Of a stretch of 64,000 nucleotides of DNA, positions 44,591 through 55,860 are shown in pieces (the first letter of the stretch is position 1; every line of letters begins with the position of its first letter). The DNA is from Ailurus styani. Its lineage: Eukaryota; Chordata; Mammalia; Carnivora; Ailuridae. The DNA lies in the NCBI GenBank assembly GCA_002007465.1, contig LNAC01000164.1, forward strand, positions 1,830,262-1,894,261, written 5' to 3'. The translations under genes and the position numbers were made by a program. Under the pieces are notes generated by a model, which ran no database searches, was not told the DNA's origin, and saw nothing but the letters and a program-made list of their open reading frames with translations.

Positions 44591-45499
44591 CATTGTATTC
44601 CATGTAGTAGGAGTGTGTCACCAGGTGCAGCCTGCACTCAAGAGATCCTGCACACAGGAGCAACATGAGGGGGCAGGAGCATTAGGGGCCAGCCCAGGGG
44701 CTGCAGTCACAGGCCTGAAGGAGGGCTAAGGAGTGGCCGAGAGATGAGGAACAACTCGGAAAAGATGGCACAGAAGAATTTTTAAGGAAGAGGGAGTAAC
44801 GCGGGCAACGTGTAGGCACACGATGCACTAAGTGTCCAAAGTGGTGGAAGATACCTCTGTTAAGACCCACCGGACAGGGTCTTGTGTGCTGTGCTGAGGA
44901 GTATGGTCTCTAGTCTTCACACGGGGAGAAAATCCCTTGAAGGCTTTTTTGTAGGAGAGTGACCTAATTAGCTTTCGGTCTCCGGCTGTGTGGGGGACTT
45001 TTGGGAGGGGGAGGGCCAAGCGACAGAGAGCGCCCTCCAGTGGGCGAGGAGGGCCTGCATCCAGGTAATGGCAGGGGGCCTTGGGGGGGGGGGCGGTGAG
45101 AGCCTCTGTGGCCCGCGTTGCAGCAGCAGCACGGAGACACTCTGGTTTCTCCAGGGGTCTTCCCCGACAGGGGAGCCCTTACGGTAGTGGAGGACTGCTG
45201 AGTTTCCACCTCCGTTGGTGTAGGAAGGGCTTTCATTCCCACCTTCCCCCCTTCCAGAACAGCCTCCCAGGCCTCCCGGGTCAGGGAGCTTGAGCCCAAG
45301 AGAGCCCTGGACTCCAAGTTAGCATTTGGCCGCAGCAGGGTTCCTTGTGCCTGAGTGACACAGTGGTGTTAATGCACACTGCAGTGAACTCTGCAGGGGA
45401 GGGAAGTTGGTGTGCCCTTTGCTAGGATCTCCTGGAGGAAAGAGTAGGATCAGATTGGAGGGTAAACTCTAAGTGGCTCCTAAGTGCCAGAGAGAATTG
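44591..45499 (-). mobile_element. L2-like reverse fragment, then unique sequence
   Basis: 44680-45060 resembles reverse L2 ('tgagaggagt'-type texture, 'gtgtgctgtgctgaggagta'). 45060-45499 is unrecognised and includes an 11-G run at 45083-45093. Confidence 0.4.
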
Positions 45500-45735
45500 C
45501 TACTGAATATGTACCAGGGCTGTGTAATTGTTTGGCACACATTATCTCAGTCCTCCCAACAATCCTAGGAAGTTGGTACTATTGCTATGATCCAGTATCT
45601 AGATCCTCTATTTCCCCTACACGGGGAAGTGAGACGCAGAGATGTTAGATGACCTGCTTAAAGCCACACAGCAAGTTAGAAGTACAGGCAGTTCTGTCTG
45701 ACTGCAGAGCCCATATTCTAACCATATTACCGTAC
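45500..45735 (+). mobile_element. MIR SINE
   Basis: 'cattatctcagtcctcccaa', 'ccacacagcaagttagaagt' and 'gcagagcccatattctaacc' are MIR sequence in order. Confidence 0.8.
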
Positions 45736-45750
45736 TCCTCCTGTCTTCAT

Positions 45751-45798
45751 GCTTTTATTTATTTATTTATTTACTTACTTATTTTTTATTTATTTAGA
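45751..45798. repeat. (TTTA)n simple repeat
   Basis: TTTA units with TTAC interruptions. Low complexity. Confidence 0.9.
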
Positions 45799-46024
45799 GC
45801 CCATCAGTCTTGTCTCTGATCCTATCATTTGTCAGAAGATTATTTGCCCTCTGCTGCTGGGGTAAATAGGCTATTCTTCTTCTTTGTAGGTTTTAATTTG
45901 GCACTGAGTGCTGACCCGTCTGGAATTGACTGCAGTATATATAAACTTCATTTGGTTGTGCTCCTTTGGTCGCAAGCCAGAGTTAGGTACTCCTAAGCTA
46001 GCTCAGGTAAAGATGAGCTTACCA
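45799..46024 (+). other. NRG2: unique intron 1 sequence
   Basis: No recognisable feature. Confidence 0.4.
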
Positions 46025-46225
46025 GGGCACCTGGGGGACTCAGTTGGTTAAGCGTCTGCCTTTGACTCAGGTCATGGTCCTAGGGTCCTGGGATCAAGTC
46101 CTGCGCCTGGCTCTCTGCTCAGTGGGGAGCCTGCTTCTCCCTCTCCCTCTGCCTGCAGCTCCCCCTGCTTCTGCTATCTCTCTCTCTCAGTCAAATAAAC
46201 TAATGAAATCTTAAAAAAAAAAAAA
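46025..46225 (+). mobile_element. SINEC, older head type
   Basis: 'gggcacctgggggactcagt', 'ggttaagcgtctgcctttga', a CT-rich stretch and an A tail. Flanks 'gagcttaccag' and 'gagctcactgg' may be a diverged target duplication. Confidence 0.9.
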
Positions 46226-47573
46226 GAGCTCACTGGAGGGAACTGTGGAGGGTTAAGGAGTAAAGGATCTCAAAGCAATCCATGAATCCTAACCTAATCC
46301 AATCCATGACCTAACACAGGGCTGGACCTTGCAGAGACTAGATCAGACTAGATCACAGCATGTGCCCAGCTCAGTTTCTAGCATAAACTAGGTGCTCAAT
46401 AAATCGGTGCAGCAAACAGTTGAGGGGCCCACTATCCAGTGAGAGGGGCCTGTCCCAACCCCAGTGGGCCAGAGCCCTTTTGTTTCGGCTAACATCGGGT
46501 TTGCTAGGCTCCTCGAGAGGTATGGCAGTAGCAACACTAGAGACTCGTACTTGTTGTGGGACGCAGCTCTGATTTCCTCACACGCCTTCTGCCTAGACTC
46601 TGAGCTTGTCCTCAGTGGCTGCAGCCAAGTGGGAGACACAGATGACCGTCCGTCTGCCCACTGTGTCACAGTCCTGCATGGGTCACTCCACACCTGTTCT
46701 CATGTGAAATGTCACCAGAGAGTAACAGCGTCCTCTGACAGGACCGTGGTCCCCCAGCACTGGACTTCCTGGTAACTAGAAGAAAGGAACGACTAACCGG
46801 ATGGAGGATCTGCGTTCAGGTGTCGGCTCTGTCAGAGCTGTGTGACGTGGGCCTGATATGTAGCCTCTCTGGGACTTGGTTTCCTGATCTGTAAAGGGCA
46901 GAGTTTGGTTGAGGTTCCTCCCTGCTCTTGAGTCCTGTGAATTGCTAGGTTGGGCCCAAGATCACAGGGAAGGAAATGCCGGCCTCCCGTTCGTCTCCCA
47001 TGGAAACCCATCGATAACTCCAAGCAGGTGACCCCTTTGATGGAGGACAGTTTCCAAGAGGGGGAAGAATCTTTCTCAGGGTTTGGTTGGGACTCTCTGC
47101 TTTTCGAGTACCCTAAAGATACTTGGCAGCTAAGTCTGGCATGGTCAGCTGGGACTCTCTTGAGGTGCCGGAAATGAGGACGCAGAGAGAGGACCTGCAG
47201 ACAGGCCTCCACTGCTCGGTCGGACAGCCTCGCGCTCTCCGTGTGCCACTTCTGCCCCCGCCCCCCTTGGCTCATCTCGTCTGTTCGAGTTCTTGATCTT
47301 GAGTTATATGTCCTGTTGGTGTTCGTTATGGCTCTGGAGTGAAATACAATTTATTTTTCTCCAGCTGGAAGTGCAAGGTTGCTTAATATTAGTAATAACG
47401 TCCTTGATGCTCTGCGCTCTGGGGCGCGGTAACTGTCCAGTCCGATCCTGTTTGAAGCAGGAGGCTCTACCGCTCACACAGGATGGAGGTTCCTGATGTA
47501 TTTTTGAGCCTCCTGAGCTTTTTTCAAAGTGCACTGGTGAGGGAATAAATCTGTGGTTCCCTTCTCCCTGGAG
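46226..47573 (+). other. NRG2: mostly unique intron 1 sequence
   Basis: Contains a small L2 terminus (about 46340-46405, 'aactaggtgctcaataaatc') and a MIR fragment (about 46795-46950, 'tctctgggacttggtttcct'). Otherwise unrecognised. Confidence 0.45.
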
Positions 47574-47767
47574 CAGGGTTTTTAACGATGGCGCTGGCGA
47601 TTTGAGCCAAAGGATTCTTTGTGGAGGGTTTGCTGTGTCTGCCTCATAAGATGCTGAGCAGCAGTAGCACCTGCTCCTCCCTACCCCCGCAGTTAGGACA
47701 ACCCAGAATGTCTCTAGACCTGCCAGCTGTCCCCGGGGGGCAAAATCGCCCCAGTTAAGAACCACTG
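47574..47767 (-). mobile_element. MER20 hAT DNA transposon
   Basis: Ends 'ccccagttaagaaccactg', the complement of the MER20 start 'cagtggttctcaactgg', and begins 'cagggtttttaacgatgg', so terminal inverted repeats are visible. The internal 'ccggggggcaaaatcgcccc' also fits. The minus-strand 182-codon ORF at 47304-47852 runs over this element. Confidence 0.8.
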
Positions 47768-47934
47768 TCCTCAAGCTACTACCGCACGCACAGTGGCAAC
47801 TTGTGACCGAAGCGAGGCTTTTGAGAATCCTGGTCTTTGTTTTTGGTTTCACTTCTGACTCAGCGAAGATCCCGGGGTGTTGAGATCCTATAACTCTGTT
47901 TATTCACCTACAGCATGGGGCCACCCGTTTTCCT

Positions 47935-48475
47935 TATTAGGATAGTAATAGACGTTTGTTGAAAACAATTTAGAAGCAGCGTTAAACTATAAAGAAGACA
48001 ATCTAAAAAGATTTGCCAAGCATCCTAGAGATACCTAGAGATAACTACTATGCAGTTGTTTCCTTCCTACATTTTTAATTTGCATACCTCTCCCCTCCCA
48101 CGGCACAGAGAGACCAAATCAGGATCATGTCAGAACACACGGCAAACCATTCTTGGGAAATGTGATTCTTAAAGGACACATAGAAGGCCATCTTATGAAT
48201 GCCATGCATTTTATTTAGTCGATTTTTGGTTTATGACCTGTATTGTGTCAATTTCCTATGGCAAGAGCTAATACTGGGATAGCAAGCTCATGCGTGAATC
48301 TTTGTGTGCAACTCTGGTTTCCTTTGGATAATTCCTAGAAGCGGAATTGCTGGGCCAAGGGTGGGAACATTTTTAAGGCTTTGGGTGTGTACTATCCAGT
48401 TGCCTTCCAGAATGGTTGTGCTATTTCATACCAGCAGTGTATGAGAGAGCCAAATTGGGGCAATCTGTACTTAAA
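47935..48475 (-). mobile_element. old L1 (L1M-like) fragment
   Basis: 'gataattcctagaagcggaa', 'ttgctgggccaagggtggga' and 'ccagcagtgtatgagagagc' match a stretch frequent in old mammalian L1 copies. Orientation is probably reverse. Confidence 0.5.
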
Positions 48476-49595
48476 AAAAGCTTTCTTCAACACCTCAGGC
48501 TTCTGCTGAAGCTGAGCAATCCCCATTTTGTTTGTGATATTGCACGAGAGCCCTAGAAGCACAGTGGCAGTTGGCTCTCAGGGTACAGCTGGGTAGAACG
48601 TGCGCTGACCAGGGTGGGTGACAGATGCGTATTTTAGAATTATGGACGGAACTAAGACCCAAGATTTGAGGGCCCACAGCCATATGAGAATCCTGTCTTT
48701 TTGGCCTGGCCCTGGGAATGGCGTGCTGTGTGCCAATGGCCCTGTCCTAGCCAGTCTTCTGAAGGGGCCGCTGATTTTCAGAGCCTCTGACCTAGACACC
48801 TTCAGCACATGGTTTTCTAGAGTAGGAATCCAGTGGCCTATATGGAAGGCTTAGAGGGTCACATCTGAGGTGGAGCAGGCTAGAAGGCATTTTACTAGTG
48901 TCAGCGTTCCCTCCCTGCCTCTCCCATTCCTCCCTCCCCATCCCAGCCTCCTAGAGGCATTCTGGACCCTCTTAGTAAAAGAACACGCAGAAGGTGTAAT
49001 TTCTCATCTTGACGTGCGTCTCAGATGCTTGAGGTTCCGGGTAGACCGGGCAATGGGGTGGGCACGTGGCGCCTGAGATATTGGGTCCGTGCAATTGTGG
49101 ACATGACCTTGCTGGCCCTTCCAGTCTCGGCGACCCAAAGCACTCCTGCCATGGCTGCTTCTGTCTAAGAATGTGGTTGCTGTGGGACCGAAGGTAAACA
49201 GAGAGAGGCAGGCAGTGATGCAGTCAGACAGAGAGAGAGAGACAGGTTTGAAACCAAGCACTGGCTCCTTTGTTATAGGGGCAGACGCCTGGAGGAAGGT
49301 TGGTGTTGGCTGTGCCCCACCGCTGGGGTGACCGCGTCTGGGCGAGCACCAGCTTCTAGTCCCTGACCACCTTTCTCTGGCTACTGGAAGAGAAGGTGAA
49401 GGTGGCTGGTGACTGTTAACTGGTGCTCATTAATGGGGATTTCACCTCCCTCATCAGGTCCTTTGGTATTCATGGGAGGAGCTCTCTTACGTGGGAAGAG
49501 GGATATTTAAAGCTTGGGGATCTTTCCTTTCGAATTCTTACTTCCGCCCTGAGGGAGCTCAAGGTCTAATAGACCTTTTTTGGGGAGACCCACCC
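48476..49595 (+). other. NRG2: unique intron 1 sequence
   Basis: About 1.1 kb without recognised repeats, apart from a short GA-rich patch at 49200-49240. Confidence 0.45.
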
Positions 49596-49610
49596 AAGAC
49601 CACATTTCCT

Positions 49611-49811
49611 TTTTTTTTTTTTTAAAGATTTTATTTATTTATTTGACAGAGAGAGATTACAAGCAGGCAGAGAGGCAGGCAGAGAGAGAGGAGGAAGCAG
49701 GCTCCCCGCTGAGCAGGGAGCCCGATGCAGACATCAACCCCAGGACCCTGAGATCATCCCTGACCTGAGCCGAAGGCAGAGGCTTTAACCCACTGAGCCA
49801 CGCAGGCGCCC
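49611..49811 (-). mobile_element. SINEC with near-perfect 15-bp TSD
   Basis: Full-length reverse SINEC. It is flanked by aagaccacatttcct (49596-49610) and aaggccacatttcct (49812-49826), one mismatch. Confidence 0.94.
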
Positions 49812-49921
49812 AAGGCCACATTTCCTGAGACGGTATCAGATTCACCTTGTTCTGCAGTAAAACCGAGGGCAAGGTGCCTGAAGTTGTGGGGTGGTGTTTA
49901 ATCAGTGGTAAATCTATCTTT

Positions 49922-50425
49922 TAAAATTTTGTATTTTGAACTAATTTTAGACTCGGGGAAAAGTTGCAAAAATAGTACAGAGCGATCCTGTACACCCCTC
50001 ACCCAACTTGCCCTATTATTCACATCTTACGTAACCGTAGTAAAATTACCGGAACTAGGAAATTAACATCGGTACGACACTGTACAGTGCAACATACGCC
50101 TTATTTAAATTTCCTCAGTTTTCCATTCAGGTCCTTTCCTGCTCCACGAGCCTCCCTAGGATCCACCATGTTGCCTTTAGTTCTTATCACTCCGTCTCCG
50201 CTAATTTTTTTTTTTTTTACCAGTTTTTCAGTCTCTCCTGGTTTTTTATGATCTTGACCCTTGGGAAGTGTTGATCAGTTATTTTGAACACAAATGAGGT
50301 TGTGTCCTCAAGTGCGTCTTACAGGTGATGGTAACCTGGATCACTTGGTTAGGTGGCGTGTGCCGAATTTCTCCATTGTAAAGTTACTATCTTTCCCTTT
50401 ATAGTCAATAAATATCTTGGAGATA
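49922..50425 (+). mobile_element. old L1 (L1M-like) 3' region
   Basis: 'gttgcaaaaatagtacagag', 'ctaggaaattaacatcggta', 'tccattgtaaagttactatc'. This is the longest of three copies of this old L1 stretch (others at 28578 and 50711). Confidence 0.65.
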
Positions 50426-50840
50426 CACTTCAAAACGATGTGTGTTCTTTTGCTCTTCCAACTTTTGTCTGCTAATTTTGGCATCCATTGGTGGATCCTG
50501 TTGGCAATGGTTGTTTGTGGTTTTGCCTGATGGTGCTTTTCTATTTTTGCATTTATGAACTGTAGAATACTATCTACTCTAAAGTAGAGCTAAAAACAGT
50601 CTGGATGGCATATATTATTCCTTGATTAAGTCTTCATTCAAGGGCAGTAGCTCTTTCCAAGACGTGATGTATTTATCTTTATACCCCTGTATGTTAGTGT
50701 CCTGTTGGCACTCACAGAAAATTTGCAAAAATAGTGCAGAGGGTTCCTCACCGATTTCCCCTAATGTGAACATGTTACATAATCACAGTAGAATTAGCAA
50801 AAGTAGGAAATTAGCTACTTTATAGGAAGACTGGTACAAC
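50426..50840 (+). mobile_element. old L1 sequence, continued, with second copy of the same motif
   Basis: 50711-50820 repeats the motif 'atttgcaaaaatagtgcaga' and 'aagtaggaaattagc' in the same orientation as 49922-50425, about 0.75 kb downstream. 50426-50710 between them is AT-rich and probably L1-derived. Confidence 0.45.
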
Positions 50841-51060
50841 AACTAAGCAAGAGAGGCTGTTGGCTTGGCCCAAGTGGGTGATTGGGGAGGTGCTGAGAAG
50901 TGGCTGGAGTGAGAAGTGGCTGAATACATTTCGAGGTAGGACACAGAGGCTTTGTGAAAGGACCGGTTGCGGAGTGAGAGAAGAGAGGAGGAGTGCACTT
51001 TGGGGCTGAGATGTTTGACCTGACAGACTGTTCCTGCCATTTTTTGAATTGGGGAAGATT
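50841..51060 (-). mobile_element. L2-like fragment (reverse)
   Basis: 'gcttggcccaagtgggtgat' and 'gaagtggctggagtgagaag' have reverse L2 texture. It lies head-to-head with the forward L2 that follows. Confidence 0.4.
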
Positions 51061-51084
51061 ACAAGAGCCAGCCAGGCAATTGTG

Positions 51085-51860
51085 CCCATCAACTGACAAA
51101 CTCCCCTTTTCTCATCACCTCCCCAATTATCCACTTGATCCAAGCTGTCATTATTTCTTGCCTCATTGTTTTAATAGCCTCCAAATTGGTCTCTCTGCTT
51201 CCACCCTTACCCCCTCTTCAGCCACTTCTGCACACAGCCACGAGATTGACCAAAAAATGAAAAATAAGCCAGCTCAGAGGATTCTTCTGCTCGGAGCCGC
51301 TTCTGGCTCTCTTTGTCACTCAGAGCAAGGTGACCAAAGGCCCACGTGCGTGTGCTAGTCCACCATCTCTGACCCCAGCTCTGCCTTCTCCCCTCATTTC
51401 TCCCTCCTCTTTGCTCACGACCCTCCTTGTTGTTTTCTGAGCCTGCCAGGCTTCTTCCAGCCTCTGCACCTTGCTGTTTGGTGGCGGCCCTGCTCTGGGG
51501 TTGTTTTCACGGTCTGCCTCCCCTAGAAATCCGTAGGGCTCTTCCCTTATTTCCTTCACCCTTCAGATGTTACCTCCTCAACCAGCACTTCCCAGGCCAT
51601 CCTCTCTGCAGTTGCGTCTCCATGTCACTCCCTGTCCCTCTTTCTGTTTTATTTTTCACCTTGGCTCCTATCGTTACCTAAGTTTCCTGGAGATTTTTAC
51701 TGATTCACCCTCTAAATGTTGTCTGTCGCCTTCTGCTAAAATTACGGACTCCGAGAGGACGAGGATTTTTGTCTTGTTTGTTCTCTGCCACGCCTCTCCT
51801 GTGCAGAACACTGCCTGACAAATAGCAGGTGCTCCACAGGTACTCACGGAATGAATGAGT
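51085..51860 (+). mobile_element. L2 LINE, 3' part
   Basis: 'ccaaattggtctctctgctt', 'ttcagatgttacctcctcaa', 'ctccgagaggacgaggattt' and 'aatagcaggtgctccacagg' follow L2 to its 3' end. Confidence 0.75.
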
Positions 51861-51906
51861 ATCTGCTGTTAGTGTTGGGCTCTGTAGTTATCAGTCAAGG
51901 TCTGAG

Positions 51907-52030
51907 GGGTCCTGGGATCGAGCCCGGCATTGGGCTCCCTGCTCGGCGGGAGGCCTGCTTCTTCCTCTCCCACTCCCCCTGCTTGTGTTCCCTCTCTCGC
52001 TGTCTCTCTCTCTGCCAAAGAAAGAAAGAA
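51907..52030 (+). mobile_element. SINEC, 5'-truncated
   Basis: Starts within the element at 'gggtcctgggatcgagcccg' and ends in GAAA-rich sequence. The tRNA-like head is missing. Confidence 0.88.
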
Positions 52031-52329
52031 TGGATTTTTTTTTTTAAAGTACTATATAGGGCCCAGTGGTGGGTACAAGGGCAAACAAATATGTAAGACA
52101 GTTTCTTCTTTCAAGCTCTTCTAGCCCAGTGGTGACGACCCAAAGGGAAACAAGCTCTACCCGCTGGGTGAGCCATGGGCCCGCTGTGCAGTAGGGATGC
52201 CGCCAGGGCAGCAGCGGCGCTGGGGGCGGGGGCCTTCGTCAGCAGGACCTGCAGCCGCGGGCTTCACGCAAGGTCTCACCGCAACACCTCGGCTGGAGAA
52301 AATGCAGGGAATCTGAGCCGTCTCATGTA
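52031..52329 (+). other. NRG2: unique intron 1 sequence
   Basis: No recognised feature, apart from a small GC-rich patch at 52200-52260. Confidence 0.4.
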
Positions 52330-52770
52330 GCCAGTCCTCGGGGTGTGAGGGTGGGCAAAAGGCAAAAGAGGAGGCTAGCACAGTAGGTCACAAAGGACCC
52401 CCAAATGCTGTGCTCGAGGTTGAACTTCATTCTGTGGGTGGTGAGGAGAACCCCGCCCCCACAAAGCGCCGGAAGAGGGGATTGGCGTGGCTCCCTGTGA
52501 TGCGGGAGCACATCCGATGACAGGTGGAGAGGCCTGAGGGTACAGAGGGCGGTTCGGGAGCTCCTGCAGTAATCCAGGAAAGAGGACGAAGCCCAAAGCA
52601 CAACAGAAGGTGTAAGAACGAAAGAAGGGAATGGATGGGAGAGCCCATCGGGAGAGTCGGTCCTTCTAGGTGAAGATTTACACGGAGGGCATGGGAGGAT
52701 TTACTGAAGGTAATGGTGAGGCTTCTGACTTGGGTGACTGGATGGTTCGCAGATCACCGAAGGGTAGGGC
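52330..52770 (-). mobile_element. L2 LINE fragment (reverse)
   Basis: 'ggttgaacttcattctgtgg', 'ctcctgcagtaatccaggaa' and 'gaggcttctgacttgggtga' follow reverse L2. Confidence 0.65.
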
Positions 52771-53689
52771 TGGAGGTTGGGAGTGCAGGGGTGGGGAGGG
52801 TGGAGGCGGTGGGAGAGAGGAGGAGGTCCAAGCTGTCCTCCTGGGAAGTCGGCTCTGACCTTACCGAGTCCCCTGACGTATGGCTACAGAATTCGTATGG
52901 CTGCCGAACCAGGGGGATGTGAGTCTGTCCCCCCCGCTGACTTCACAAGCCCGGGGTCAGAGCTGCTGTTCTCCCCACTGCCTCCACATTCGAGGAGCCG
53001 CATGGACAAAGCTAATCCTGGCAGCAGGCAGGAGGAGGTGTGGTGCCTGGGGAGCATCTCCAGGGCCTCCGAAGAGAGCCAACAGGGAGCTGGAAGGAGG
53101 CTTGCAGTGCCTGGGAGCCAAGTTCAGCTCAGCTCTATTTTGGGTGACAACATTTACAATGTTCCTTCACCCAGAATCATTCCGCCTGCCTGCCCGCCTT
53201 CGGTGTTTCCAGCTGATGGGTTCTCGCGCCTACTTAACAACTGGCCTGGTTCAGGGGCTCCCTGGCTCCCTGGCTGCTGCCCTTCAGGCCCCTCACCATT
53301 CAACAGGATGCCCGAGGCCCTGGGGTGACCAGAATACCAAACTTGGTCACCCCAGGCTCTTCAGCAGGGGAACTGAAAGAGAGGTGCCGAAGCTGGAAGC
53401 AAAGGTGGATGGGGAGGGTGAATGTCAGAGTTCAGGCACTGAGGTGTGTAGGCAATTGACTTGTATTTCTGTGTTTTACTTCCTCTGAGAGACCAAGTTA
53501 TGGAGAGAGGAATTGCTCGCTAAACGAGAATACTCTGTGTTTCCACATCTCTTGTCTAAGAATCTCCTGGCGCAAGATCTGGAGTCTGCTGCTGTCCCAG
53601 ATTATCCCCTTATCAAATCTGTGGACATTTATAGGTCATGTTTAGGGCTTTGCAGATAGAGTGTGCAAGGGACAAGCGTCATTCTTTTA
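52771..53689 (+). other. NRG2: repeat-free GC-rich intron segment with overlapping open frames
   Basis: Two overlapping + strand frames (52777-53328 and 52880-53488, 183 and 202 codons) are open here. Neither has a recognisable domain, signal peptide or relative, and the start context of the longer is weak (C at -3). High GC and lack of stops explain them adequately. Confidence 0.35.
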
Positions 53690-54025
53690 TAATTAAAAAT
53701 TTAAGGGTGTTACACATATGTTGTAGAAATATGTGAGAGTAGTATAAAGAGTCAGAGTGACCCGTAATCCCATTACTCTGCAAGAACTATGGCTAATGGT
53801 TTTGATCACTGTCTTTTCCTGCACACCTATGTGTGTATTTTCCTGGGTGTGTGTGTGTGTGGCACACGTGCACGTCGTCTTTCCCCAGGCTTCCTTGAAT
53901 GGGTACAGAATGGGACACACGCTCTCGGCCCCAAAGTGTTCTCACCCAGAATGTATTTCCCATGTCGTCTGGGAGATTTCCCTCCTACGACTCTCCTCCT
54001 TTTTCCAAAATGAAATCATGCTCCT
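53690..54025. mobile_element. possible old L1-like fragment with short (TG)n
   Basis: 'acccgtaatcccattactct' and 'cacctatgtgtgtattttcc' resemble old L1 3'-region sequence. A TG run lies at 53849-53861. Confidence 0.35.
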
Positions 54026-55636
54026 TGGAAAAGACCGTTGGTTCTTCCAGGAAGGGGTGGTGTTTGGCAGAGCTCAGCACGGGACGGTGTGCAGTGGGGA
54101 AGATGAAATTGAGGCTGTAGCATAATCTTGCCTCCTGAAGAATGATTCCTGATTCCAAGGAGGCACAGAGCACCAGCAAACTTTGGGTCCTGTCCCTCTG
54201 TCTGTGAGCTTTGCTTGGGAGGGCATCGGTGAGCTAGATTTGCCATCCGGTTGAGTAACCAGACCTGGTGGTGAGCAGAGAGCCAAGAATTACGAGAAAG
54301 CTTCTCAGAGTAACGTGTCAGCCCTTGAACAAAAGATGCCAAGTCACCACAGAACTGTCTAACCAGCTTGTAAGCACCAGATTCTCTGCTGATGTTTTTG
54401 GTGTGGGTTCACCTGAAAGCAGATTCTGAGGGGAGGACTTGGACACAGATAGTTTATTTGAGAGGAAATTCTGTGAAGCAGGAATATGGGGACAAGCCTG
54501 AGTGCGGGACGAGGCAGGAGAGCAGGGACAGCCAACACGAGGGTGTAGTTCTTGGGGATCCTACTATGGCCAATGGGGACTCAGTTCTTCCAGGACTTTA
54601 TGGACATCATAGAGTGCCTCATGGAACCGTCTGCTGGCAGGATGCATGGCTGGAGCATTTACCCACAAGTTCCCATTCCCCCCTGACTGAGCATTGTCCT
54701 CAAGTGTCAACGAAGGCCCTAAGGGGCTATGTGCTTGAGGTGGGACCCTGTCAGCAGTAGGTAGGTCTGAGCTCACACAGAATAGGAGGACAGAAATCGG
54801 AGGTGGGCTGAGGGGATGTGGTGTGGAGCTTGAACGGCTTCTGCTACAACCTAGAACTCTAGAATCCTTTTTGGTTTCACTGATGTGAGCAAGTTCCCTC
54901 AACTTTCCCCTGTCTTATCTCCTCTTCCTATCTTCCCTATTCCTCCACGTCTCTGTTCTTATCCCATATTCCCAGTGACAATTTATTTCGTTGACTCTGG
55001 ATGGCGAATGGTATTTGTTTGTTTTTTAGTAGCTCCCAAATTCTGAAATCCTTAGCCATAATTCTTACTGAGCCTTGTCAGGAGCAAGGGTTGGGCCTCC
55101 TGAGAGTCTCCCCCACCAGAGGTGGTGGGCCCTCCTGAGGTTTCCCACAAGGGACTGAATTCTCCACTTCTTGCCGCGTCACCACTAGAGACCAGACTTA
55201 GAGGGAGACAGGGATGGAGAGAGTAGAAGCAGGAGACAAGTTGTCTTGAGCTGCTGTCCTCAGCTGGGGTGGGGGGGGCCACTTTGCCTATGAAGCAGTT
55301 ACTATGGGACTCTGCTGTGGGACTTGTCCACCAGGAAATCCTACCAGTATCTGAGTATACCTGAGATGGAGCTATGGCCGGCTTTCCAGGGCTTTCTTGG
55401 CTTCTGGTTTGGTTTAAATATATAAGATTGACCACAGCGAAGGCATTTCTGCAGCCCTCTGAGGCTGTTTTAGAACCACGTTCTGACCTGTTAGCTTTTT
55501 TGTGGGCAGTATTGGGATTAGTGTGTCATTCTTTGAGCATAAAAACTAGAGGCCCAAAGAGGTTAAGTGATTTACTGGAAGCTGTGTCATTTTTCCCCCG
55601 TGGCAGAGCACTCTAGAACCTGGGCCTCCTGACTTC
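54026..55636 (+). other. NRG2: unassigned intron 1 sequence
   Basis: 54415-54780 has a repeat-like texture that I cannot name. A MIR-like scrap lies at 55490-55635 ('gcccaaagaggttaagtgat'). No gene. Confidence 0.4.
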
Positions 55637-55650
55637 CTCCTTGAGTTCTT

Positions 55651-55846
55651 TTTTTTTTTTTTTTTTAAGATTTTATTTATTTATTTGACACAGAGAGAGA
55701 TTACAAGTAGGCAGAGAGACAGTGAGAGGAGGAAGCAGGCTCCCTGCTGAGCAGAGAGCCCGATGCGGGCCTGGATCCCAGGACCCTGAGATCATGACCT
55801 GAGCCGAAGGCAGAGGCTTTAACCCACTGAGCCACCCAGGCGCCCC
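55651..55846 (-). mobile_element. SINEC, young, with 14-bp TSD
   Basis: Full-length reverse SINEC flanked by perfect ctccttgagttctt at 55637-55650 and 55847-55860. Confidence 0.96.
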
Positions 55847-55860
55847 CTCCTTGAGTTCTT

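Noticed and set aside
47304..47852. 182-codon minus-strand ORF
   Set aside because: It runs through the MER20 element and is a chance frame.
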